41,612 nt of DNA from Paraburkholderia rhynchosiae (lineage in GTDB: Bacteria; Pseudomonadota; Gammaproteobacteria; Burkholderiales; Burkholderiaceae): positions 1-41,612 of the forward strand of contig NZ_PNXY01000042.1 in NCBI RefSeq assembly GCF_002879865.1. The letters run 5' to 3'. The first letter of the stretch is position 1; each line of letters opens with the position of its first letter. The translations under genes and the position numbers were made by a program. The notes under the pieces are model-generated. The model saw only the letters and a program-made list of their open reading frames with translations. It had not been told where the DNA came from and did not search any database. Positions 35,121 through 41,612 of the stretch are shown piece by piece.

Positions 35121-35250
35121 GTTCAAGGTCCTTGTCTGCGTAGGTTTCAGGTCTGGCTGGCGGGCCGGGCAACGTGGATAGCGCCGATACGGCGGCTCAT
35201 TTGTCGTCGAGCGGCTGACGCAGAATAGGCATCCGAATTCCCGATCGGAA

Positions 35251-35266
35251 TACGTCATTTGACTTA
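35251..35266. promoter_or_regulatory. Candidate operator 1 in the urtA / kinase intergenic region
   Basis: TACGTCA-TT-TGACTTA is an imperfect 16-bp palindrome (one mismatch in seven pairs). It lies about 130 bp upstream of urtA. Together with operator 2 it forms a larger 14-bp perfect inverted repeat (35250-35263 and 35288-35301). Suitable for a LuxR-type response regulator dimer, such as the one at 39031-39945; binding is inferred. Confidence 0.55.
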
Positions 35267-35284
35267 TCTGCGCTGTGACGGGTC

Positions 35285-35300
35285 TACGTCAAATGACGTA
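35285..35300. promoter_or_regulatory. Candidate operator 2 in the urtA / kinase intergenic region
   Basis: TACGTCA-AA-TGACGTA is a perfect palindrome with a 2-bp centre. Its centre is 34 bp from that of operator 1. It is located between urtA (minus) and the transporter-kinase gene (plus), so it could act on either. Confidence 0.6.
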
Positions 35301-35501
35301 TCGGCAGGTTAGAAGCACCTCGCTATGCTCCACGCGGACCGGTGGGGCGCAGGCCATCGCCTATCGATCAGCCTGGCGCCGTGACGGTGCGGCAATGCCA
35401 CATTTGCGGCGCGTCGCGCACCGCTTTGAGCCAGCGCGGCACGTGCCCGCTGGCTGAGTTCTCTGGACCCTCATGACTGCGCCATGCGTACTGTGTACGT
35501 G

Positions 35502-35517
35502 TGGCATGCGCCTTGCC
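35502..35517 (+). promoter_or_regulatory. Sigma-54 promoter of the transporter-kinase gene
   Basis: TGGCATG-CGCC-TTGCC matches the sigma-54 consensus TGGCACG-N4-TTGCW with correct GG/GC spacing. Transcription would start at about 35528, so the ATG at 35484 would not be on the mRNA; the GTG at 35565 becomes the likely start. Sigma-54 use points to nitrogen-limited expression and needs an enhancer-binding activator (for example NtrC), whose site I could not identify. Confidence 0.65.
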
Positions 35518-35564
35518 TCTATTCGCCGGGTCGCTCCAACCACAGCCCGAATCGGACAATTTTG

Positions 35565-38500
35565 GTGAACCAGTCTCCCGAACCAGCGGTCCCCCGTGCC
35601 ATACCCGTGCAACGCATCATCAAGGTGCGGCGCGACTACAACACATGGGTCGCCGACGAAACCATCGAGGACTATGCACTGCGTTTCACGCCACGCACGT
35701 TTCGCAAGTGGTCCGAGTTTCGGGTAGCCAACACGGCGTTTGGCGCGATCTCCTTCCTGGCGCTCGAAGCAGTGGGCGGCTCGATCACCATCAGTTACGG
35801 GTTCACCAACGCACTCTGGGCGATCGTGCTTGTCGGCGCGATCATCTTTTTGACGAGCCTGCCGATCAGCTATTACGCCGCGAAGTTCGGCGTCGACATG
35901 GACCTGCTGACCCGTGGCGCCGGATTCGGGTACATCGGTTCGACCATCACGTCGCTCATCTACGCGTCGTTTACTTTCATTTTTTTCGCGCTGGAAGCCG
36001 CCATCATGGCGATGGCGTTGCAGTTGTACTTTGGAATTCCCCTTTCATTGAGCTATCTGATCTGCGCCGTAATCGTGATCCCGCTCGTCACACACGGCAT
36101 TACGCTGATCAGCCGCCTTCAGGCGCTCACCCAGCCGCTGTGGCTCGTGATGCTTCTGCTGCCTTATGCGGCCGTGATCTGGAAAGAGCCCGGCTCGCTG
36201 CGGGATCTGCCTAACTTCGCCGGCAACGCCGGCGGGCATGGACACTTCGACCTGCTGATGTTCGGCGCCGCGACGACGGTGCTCACTTCCATGATCGCGC
36301 AGGTAGGAGAACAGGTTGACTTCCTTCGCTTTCTGCCCGAGCGGACCGCGCTCAACAAGCGCCGCTGGACTTTAAGCATGCTGAGCGCCGGCCCAGGCTG
36401 GATCGTTCTTGGCGTAGCCAAGTTGCTCGGGGGTTCTTTCCTCGCCGTCCTCGCGATTGAGCATGGCGTGTTGCCCAGCCACGCGGTCGAGCCGACCCAG
36501 ATGTACCTGGTCGCATACAAGTATCTGTTCGGTTCGCCGGAATGGGCGCTGCTGGCCACTACGTTCTTCATTGTCCTGTCGCAACTCAAGATCAATGTGA
36601 CTAACGCCTATGCGGGATCGCTCGCGTGGTCGAACTTCTTCGCGCGGCTGACACATAGCCATCCGGGTCGCGTGGTGTGGCTTGTGTTCAATGTGCTGAT
36701 CGCATTCATGCTCATGGAGCTGGGAGTATTCCGCGCGCTCGAACAAGTACTTGGGCTTTATGCGAATATCGCGATCAGTTGGGTCGGTGCGGTAGTGGCG
36801 GATCTGGTCATCAACAAACCGCTCGGCCTGAGCCCGCAGGGCATCGAATTCAAGCGCGCTCACTTATACGATATCAATCCGGTCGGCGTCGGTGCGACAC
36901 TGATTGCCTCGTCGCTGTCGGTGCTGGCGTTTATTCACGTCCTGGGGGACACCGCCCACGCGTTTTCGGCGCTGATCGCGCTCGCCGCCGCTCTGATCGC
37001 CGCGCCGGCCATTGCCTGGGCGACCAGTGGCAAGTACTACATCGCACGTCAGCCGGTCGCGTTAGCCGGGATTCCGCTGGGCAAGGGCTATCAGTCGATT
37101 CGTTGCTGCATTTGCGACAAGGCGTACGAAACCGAAGACATGGCGCACTGCCCGGCTTATGAAGGTCCGATCTGCTCTTTATGCTGCACGGTGGACGCGC
37201 GCTGTCATGACCTGTGCAAACCGGGTGCCCGGCTATCCGAACAAACGAATGCGGCGATACGCTGGCTTTTGCCTAAGGCCCTGTCTACCCGATTCAATAC
37301 TCGCATCGGCCAATACCTGCTGCTGTTCCTGCTCGTGACCATGATCATGGCCGCCATTCTCAGCCTGATCTATACGCAGGAGTCGGTGCTTGTCGCCGAA
37401 CTCTCGCCAGCCGTTGATGTGCTGCTGCGCACCGCATTCCTGAAACTGTTCGCGGTGCTGGCGCTCGCGGGCGGGATTGGTTGCTGGTGGAGCGTGCTGA
37501 CTTCCGAAAGCCGGCGCGTTGCGCAAGAGGAATCGAATCGGCAGACGCATCTGCTGCTTGAGGAAATCGACGCCCATCAGCGCACTGATGCGCAGTTGCA
37601 GCGTGCAAAGCAGACCGCGGAAAAAGCCAATTTGGCGAAGAGCCGCTACGTTACCGGCATCAGCCACGAACTGCGCACGCCGCTAAACAGCATTCTCGGC
37701 TATGCGCAGATGCTCGAGCAGGACACGTCCATTGCTCCACGCCACCATCTCGCGCTGGCGGTGATCCGCCGCAGCGGCGAGCACCTTGTATCGTTGATCG
37801 ATGGGCTGCTCGATATCGCCAAAATCGAGACTGGCAAAATGACGCTCGACTTCGAGGAAGTCCGCTTTCCAGAATTCGTCGCGCAGTTAGCCGACATGGT
37901 TAGCTTGCAGGCAAGCGCAAAGGGCATCGCCTTCCATTACGAGGCTCCCCCTAATTTGCCCTGCGCGGTCCGCGCCGACAAAAGACGGGTGGGCCAGATC
38001 CTCATCAACATTCTGGGCAACGCGGTGAAGTTCACCGATCACGGCACCGTTACCCTGCGGTTGCAATACCGCCGGGAGATGGCTGTGTTCGAAATCATCG
38101 ATTCCGGCAGAGGCATTGATGTGAATGACCTGACTCACATCTTCTTGCCATTCCAGCGCGGCGGCAATGTCTCGGGCGGTTCAGAAAATGGTACGGGGCT
38201 AGGCCTCACCATAGCCAAGATGCTGGCTGACGTAATGGGAGGCACCCTCACTGTCGACAGCGAAATCGGCCGCGGAAGTACGTTTCGCGTCCAGCTGTTC
38301 TTACCCGAAGTACGTGAGCCGCAGCCGGTTCGAGCCGTTCCGAAACTGCCAATAGGCGGCTACGGCGGTCCCACGCGCCGGGTGCTGGTGGTAGACAACG
38401 AACGGGTGGACCGCGAACTGCACGTCAAGTTGCTCCAACCGCTAGGCTTCGAGGTTCAGGCAGCAAGCTCCGGGCTCGAAGCACTTAAAGCCGTCTCGTC

Positions 38501-39074
38501 GTTCGCGCCCGACCTGATTCTGCTCGATATCGGCATGCCGCTGCTCGATGGCTGGGAAACCGCACGCCTGCTTCGCGCCAACTTGATGAGCGATGCGCCA
38601 ATCATCGTGGTCTCGGCCAACGCCTTCGACAAGGGCCGTGAAAACGCGGCAGGCATTCACATTGAGGATTTTCTCGTGAAGCCTGTCAATGTTATTGAAC
38701 TGCTCGAATTGATCCGCAAGCGCCTTGATCTGCGATGGACCCCGGCGATCGCCGCCGTTGCGGCGCAGACACCGCCGGTTGATCCGTCACCCGCCGCCGC
38801 GCCCTCCGCGGCGCCGGCAGAGGCAGTGCTACCCGGCCCAGAGCTGTTGCGCAGCCTGCATGAGCTGGGCACCCTGGGGTACGTGCGCGGCATCCTCGAC
38901 AAGCTTGGCGAAATCGATCTGCTCCACCCGTCCTATGGCGTTTTCACCAGCGTGTTGCGCACGCACGTCGAGCGCTTCGATCTGGCTGAATATTTGCGAC
39001 ACCTTGACCGAACCCTGCAGGCCAACTCCGATGCTACGCCCCCATCCGCTTCGCGATGTCGTTCTGATTGTTGA
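35565..39074 (+). CDS. NCS1 transporter fused to a hybrid sensor histidine kinase
   Basis: A protein of about 1,169 aa. Residues 35-500 are a complete NCS1 (cytosine/purine-type) transporter with about 12 membrane segments (DYALRFTPRTFRKWSEF, TRGAGFGYIGST, SQLKINVTNAYAGSLAWSNFF). A cysteine-rich cytoplasmic module follows (about 514-551: CCICDKAY, CPAY, CSLCC, CHDLC), probably zinc-binding. Two more membrane segments (about 580-605, 625-645) lead to a HisKA domain with His701 (SHELRTPLNS), an HATPase domain (NILGNAVKF, DSGRG, GTGLGL) and a receiver with Asp988. A Pro/Ala linker and a C-terminal helical part end the protein. It probably senses its substrate during transport or binding and phosphorylates the LuxR-type regulator encoded by the next, overlapping gene. 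Confidence 0.9.
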   Translation: MNQSPEPAVPRAIPVQRIIKVRRDYNTWVADETIEDYALRFTPRTFRKWSEFRVANTAFGAISFLALEAVGGSITISYGFTNALWAIVLVGAIIFLTSLPISYYAAKFGVDMDLLTRGAGFGYIGSTITSLIYASFTFIFFALEAAIMAMALQLYFGIPLSLSYLICAVIVIPLVTHGITLISRLQALTQPLWLVMLLLPYAAVIWKEPGSLRDLPNFAGNAGGHGHFDLLMFGAATTVLTSMIAQVGEQVDFLRFLPERTALNKRRWTLSMLSAGPGWIVLGVAKLLGGSFLAVLAIEHGVLPSHAVEPTQMYLVAYKYLFGSPEWALLATTFFIVLSQLKINVTNAYAGSLAWSNFFARLTHSHPGRVVWLVFNVLIAFMLMELGVFRALEQVLGLYANIAISWVGAVVADLVINKPLGLSPQGIEFKRAHLYDINPVGVGATLIASSLSVLAFIHVLGDTAHAFSALIALAAALIAAPAIAWATSGKYYIARQPVALAGIPLGKGYQSIRCCICDKAYETEDMAHCPAYEGPICSLCCTVDARCHDLCKPGARLSEQTNAAIRWLLPKALSTRFNTRIGQYLLLFLLVTMIMAAILSLIYTQESVLVAELSPAVDVLLRTAFLKLFAVLALAGGIGCWWSVLTSESRRVAQEESNRQTHLLLEEIDAHQRTDAQLQRAKQTAEKANLAKSRYVTGISHELRTPLNSILGYAQMLEQDTSIAPRHHLALAVIRRSGEHLVSLIDGLLDIAKIETGKMTLDFEEVRFPEFVAQLADMVSLQASAKGIAFHYEAPPNLPCAVRADKRRVGQILINILGNAVKFTDHGTVTLRLQYRREMAVFEIIDSGRGIDVNDLTHIFLPFQRGGNVSGGSENGTGLGLTIAKMLADVMGGTLTVDSEIGRGSTFRVQLFLPEVREPQPVRAVPKLPIGGYGGPTRRVLVVDNERVDRELHVKLLQPLGFEVQAASSGLEALKAVSSFAPDLILLDIGMPLLDGWETARLLRANLMSDAPIIVVSANAFDKGRENAAGIHIEDFLVKPVNVIELLELIRKRLDLRWTPAIAAVAAQTPPVDPSPAAAPSAAPAEAVLPGPELLRSLHELGTLGYVRGILDKLGEIDLLHPSYGVFTSVLRTHVERFDLAEYLRHLDRTLQANSDATPPSASRCRSDC

Positions 39075-39945
39075 CGACGCGCCCGAAAACCTTTCTATCC
39101 TGCATAGCCTGCTCGACAAATCGGGCTACATGGTGCTGGTGGCAACTGACGGCGCCCGCGCACTGGACTGCGCACACCGCTTGCCGCCGGATCTAATCTT
39201 GCTTGATGCGGTGATGCCCGGCATGGACGGCTTCGAGACCTGCCGGCGGCTCAAGGAAGACTTCCGGACGCGTCCCATTCCGGTGCTGTTCATGACCGGG
39301 CTCGCGGAGACCGAACATGTTCTGCAGGGCTTCCAAGCCGGTGGTGTCGATTACATCCCGAAGCCGATCCGTCCCGCCGAAGTGATAGTGCGCATAGCTT
39401 CGCACCTGCGCAATTCACGCCTGATCGTGCAGACGCGTGCGGCGATCGACGCTGCCGGTCAGGCGGTAGTCGCCGTTGCCCCCAACGGCGAGGTGCTGTG
39501 GCTGACGCCGCTTGCCCAGTCGCGGCTACGCGGCTCGCTCGATGTGGAAGGTCGCCTGCCGGCGGCATTGTGCGACTGGCTCCACGGCGCGTTGCGGGCA
39601 TCCGAGGACCGACCGTTCGAGTTGCTGACCGCAAGCGAAGAACTGATCGTCAGCCGGCTGCGTCGTGGCGCTCACGGCGAGGAACTGCTGATGATCCAGT
39701 GCAAGGTCGGTTCGCCCGAGCCTGCTGCCTTGATGCAGGCGTTCCGGCTGACCCCTCGCGAAGCCGATGTGCTGTATTGGGTCGCTGCGGGCAAGACAAA
39801 TCGCGATATCGCCGATATCCTCGGTATGAGCCCGCGCACGGCCAACAAACACCTGGAACACGTCTTCGAAAAGTTGGGTGTGGAAACCCGTACCACGGCT
39901 GCACGCATGGCGTTGAATCTGGTGACACCGCACATCGCGCAGTAA
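39031..39945 (+). CDS. LuxR-family response regulator
   Basis: A 304-aa regulator. The receiver domain (about 8-125) has the acidic pocket VDD (14-16), phosphoacceptor Asp59 (LILLDAVMPGMDG) and Lys in PKPIRP. A middle region of about 100 residues (130-235) looks like a degenerate PAS domain (VAPNGEVLWLTPLAQSRL). The C-terminal LuxR HTH is 238-304 (FRLTPREADVLYWVAAGKTNRDIADILGMSPRTANKHLEHVFEKL). The start overlaps the kinase gene by 44 bp in another frame, so they are coupled. Its likely targets are the TACGTCA palindromes before urtA. Confidence 0.9.
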   Translation: MLRPHPLRDVVLIVDDAPENLSILHSLLDKSGYMVLVATDGARALDCAHRLPPDLILLDAVMPGMDGFETCRRLKEDFRTRPIPVLFMTGLAETEHVLQGFQAGGVDYIPKPIRPAEVIVRIASHLRNSRLIVQTRAAIDAAGQAVVAVAPNGEVLWLTPLAQSRLRGSLDVEGRLPAALCDWLHGALRASEDRPFELLTASEELIVSRLRRGAHGEELLMIQCKVGSPEPAALMQAFRLTPREADVLYWVAAGKTNRDIADILGMSPRTANKHLEHVFEKLGVETRTTAARMALNLVTPHIAQ

Positions 39946-40079
39946 AAGTAAAGCGTCGGCCGAAGCACCTGCCTACACGGCGTCTTACTGCGCCGGCGCA
40001 CGAGATGACGACTGACGGATTGCCGCCTCCGGGACAGCCATGCGCAGGGCGATCTGGCGATATGAAATCTAGAATTGCA

Positions 40080-40562
40080 GGACTTGTCCGCGATGATGGG
40101 ACAAGAGGGAGACGGATACAGGATTGCTCTTTCAAACTTGGAGGCGGGGCGCATCGGCATCGCAACGCAAGCGGTAGGTATGGCACGTGCAGCATTCGAA
40201 GCGGCCGTGAACACGCCAAAGAGCGTGAAACCTTCGGAAAATTGTTGATTGAGCATCAGTCGGTCACCTTCCGATTGGCCGACATGGCAACACAAATTGA
40301 AGCTGCGCGGATGATGGTGTGGCGGGCCGCGACTCTAACGGATGCCGGCAAGGCATGTCTGACTGAGGCGTCAATGGCGAAAATGTTCGCGTCCGAGATG
40401 GCTGAGAAGGTTTGTTCCGATGCAATTCAGATTCACGGCGGCTGCGGCTATGTGTCGGACTTCCCGGTCGAGCGCATTTATCGCGACGTTCGAGTATGCC
40501 AAATCTACGAAGGCGCAAACGACATCCAGCGAATAGTGATTGGTCGCGCGATTGCGCAATGA
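40080..40562 (+). pseudogene. Acyl-CoA dehydrogenase, 3' fragment
   Basis: The C-terminal helical domain of an acyl-CoA dehydrogenase. It begins at about 40080 (MMGQEGDGYRIALSNLEAGR, then IGIATQAVGMARAAFEAAV). One base is lost at about 40219 (GTGAACACGCC), and the sequence continues in the next frame: HAKERETFGKLLIEHQ, FASEMAEKVCSDAIQIHGGCGY, EGANDIQRIVIGRAIAQ. The catalytic Glu of the family lies in the EGANDIQ-type segment region and earlier. It lacks its N-terminal and middle parts. The matching N-terminal fragment is at 15409-15690, on the same strand, 24.4 kb away. Confidence 0.88.
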
Positions 40563-41368
40563 GCTAAGTCCACGCAAGCCACCGGGGAGGGGTACGGCGC
40601 GCCGTCGCTGGTGGCTGAGGCTCCTGCGCCCCAGCCGTCTTGCACATATGCCCGCACACTACCTCACCGAACGGGTTGCCGGTACGGTTCGCTTCGGTAT
40701 TCGGCTCTTGCGAATGGGGCCGCGCTACAGCAACTGGTCGATGCATGGAAGCCATGGATGATGACGTGCATTGAGTCGGTCGCCGGCTTTAGCGGCGACT
40801 TCGGATGACTATATACGTCAGGGAATCTTACAGCCCGACAGGCAGACGTCGGTATTGGTGGGCGGCTTCACTTCGCATAGCCGACATTCGGCCGACGGAC
40901 GTGTAAAGGTCGCCTATGGGTCGTGAGTGCGCACTGCCGACTGGCCGCTTCTAGGCAGCGGAATTCCACTGGCCGCTTTCGAGCGATGAGGTTGAAGAGC
41001 GGACTGACGCAGCCCGTTAAGCGTTGTTCGATGCCTGCCCTTGTCCGCAGCCCATGAGTGCACGGCGACGCATGCGGGCAGGCGTTGGACAAGGCTCGAG
41101 GGAGGAAACCGCGGAGTGAACCGACGCGGCCGAAACCTTGATCGGCTATGGGGAATAAAGCGGGCTCACCGTCAGCCTTGCCACCGGACGCTGAAGCGAA
41201 CCTGGGTCGGGATGGTGTCGAAGGCGGTTTCGAAGGTGTCGACCGGGATGATGTGACGATGCCGCGAGCGGCGCCAGGGGCTGCCTGGAGCGGCAGACGT
41301 GAGTGTCTCCTGTTGGCGCTCGTTGCCGAAGAGCCGACGGTCCGAATGAAGATCCTGGTCATTTGCGC
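40563..41368. other. Stretch without a recognised gene
   Basis: About 800 bp between the acyl-CoA dehydrogenase tail and the transposase remnants. Open frames on both strands are short and composition-driven. The part from about 40,900 on, lying 3' of the IS91-like transposase tail, may be the non-coding oriIS side of that element, but I cannot fix its end. No terminator was identified. Confidence 0.35.
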
Positions 41369-41480
41369 TCATACGCTGCCTCGGAATGTCGGGGGCGCGC
41401 GAATCGGATGGGTGCGCGGGAGGATCTCGATGATGATCATCGGGGCGCCGCAGTGTCTGCAGACAAAGGTCGGCGCTCTG
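41369..41480 (-). pseudogene. IS91-like transposase, C-terminal remnant
   Basis: The minus strand encodes TFVCRHCGAPMIIIEIL, then PIRAPPTFRGSV and a stop. A CxxC zinc knuckle followed by PIRAPP resembles the C-terminal end of IS91-family transposases found in Burkholderiales. The upstream (right-hand) part is cut by an IS256-like end at about 41,485. Recognition is from memory and moderate. Confidence 0.45.
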
Positions 41481-41527
41481 GTATCGGACGTGTCAGAAAT
41501 CTTGTGTGCTGAGGCCGGTTAGAAATC

Positions 41528-41612
41528 TCAGTTGATGGCGCTGGTGAACCGCTCGCCGAACAGAATGGCGAACTGATTCACTGCTTGCCGCCAGGTGATA
41601 GGCGGCATCTTC
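41528..41612 (-). CDS. IS256-family transposase, C-terminus only
   Basis: The gene enters from the right edge on the minus strand. The last 27 residues are KMPPITWRQAVNQFAILFGE, then RFTSAIN and a stop; W..A.NQFAI.FG.RF is the typical IS256 tail. Just downstream (41489-41510) lies a sequence with GTGTCAGAAATCTTGTG, like the terminal repeat of IS256 elements. The element cuts the IS91-like gene. The rest is outside the window. Confidence 0.65.
   Translation of the reverse strand, partial: KMPPITWRQAVNQFAILFGERFTSAIN

Noticed and set aside
35484..35564. ATG start for the transporter-kinase
   Set aside because: It lies upstream of the expected start of a sigma-54 transcript and has no ribosome-binding site; the added residues are not NCS1-like.
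15661..40085. Inverted similarity between the island junctions (GCAGAATTCTCTAG and CTAGAATTGCAG)
   Set aside because: The match is short, interrupted and lies partly in the coding remnant; it is too weak to call an attachment site.
1..41612. CRISPR arrays, tRNA or rRNA genes
   Set aside because: No regularly spaced repeats, cloverleaf-like sequences or conserved rRNA blocks were seen on reading; no tool was run.

Overview
The window looks like an accessory (plasmid or genomic-island) region of a Burkholderiaceae bacterium, most likely Paraburkholderia or Caballeronia. The clues are high GC, a Porin_4-type porin, a DUF4148 protein, LysR, AKR and SDR genes of that family, and a high density of IS remnants and broken genes. 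No rRNA, tRNA or CRISPR was seen.

Layout. Positions 1-4.5 kb hold the start of a Tn5-like transposase, a LysR regulator, and divergently from it two paralogous aldo-keto reductases plus an SDR. Positions 5.1-13.1 kb are a mobile-element pile-up: a P-type ATPase cut by an IS6-like end, an intact IS110/IS1111-type element with a long non-coding right end, an apparently intact group II intron with RT/maturase/HNH protein, a frameshifted tyrosine recombinase, and a DUF1488 gene. Positions 13.2-15.7 kb are a decaying CoA-catabolic cluster: the tail of an indolepyruvate oxidoreductase, an HSD10-like SDR, a thiolase pseudogene without its nucleophilic Cys, and the first third of an acyl-CoA dehydrogenase. 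The last third of an acyl-CoA dehydrogenase reappears in the same orientation at 40.08-40.56 kb, so about 24.4 kb sits in place of the middle of that gene.

That 24-kb block is a nitrogen-scavenging island for short amides and probably urea. (a) An aliphatic amidase operon on the minus strand, amiE - norQ-like AAA ATPase - norD-like VWA protein - amiC - amiR, resembles Pseudomonas aeruginosa amiEBCRS with an extra VWA gene. (b) Divergent from it is an NCS1 permease, followed by a MetX-fold hydrolase and a porin. (c) A minus-strand operon encodes a urea/short-chain-amide ABC transporter (urtABCDE, fmdDEF-like), a small Cys-rich protein, formamidase FmdA and the FmdB zinc ribbon. (d) Divergent from that is a giant fusion of an NCS1 transporter with a hybrid histidine kinase, plus a LuxR-type response regulator. 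A Tat-signal SDR and a DUF4148 protein lie between (b) and (c).

Two control layers can be read from the DNA. Both divergent transcripts from the amiE/NCS1 intergenic region start with a leader that folds into two small hexaloop hairpins, the second overlapping the 5' arm of a strong intrinsic terminator. This is the architecture of ANTAR (AmiR-type) antitermination, and the loops match between the two leaders, so AmiR probably controls both amidase and permease. Between urtA and the transporter-kinase lie two 16-bp TACGTCA palindromes, fit for a LuxR-type regulator, and a near-consensus sigma-54 promoter facing the kinase, which suggests nitrogen control. The right edge shows nested remnants of an IS91-like and an IS256-like element.
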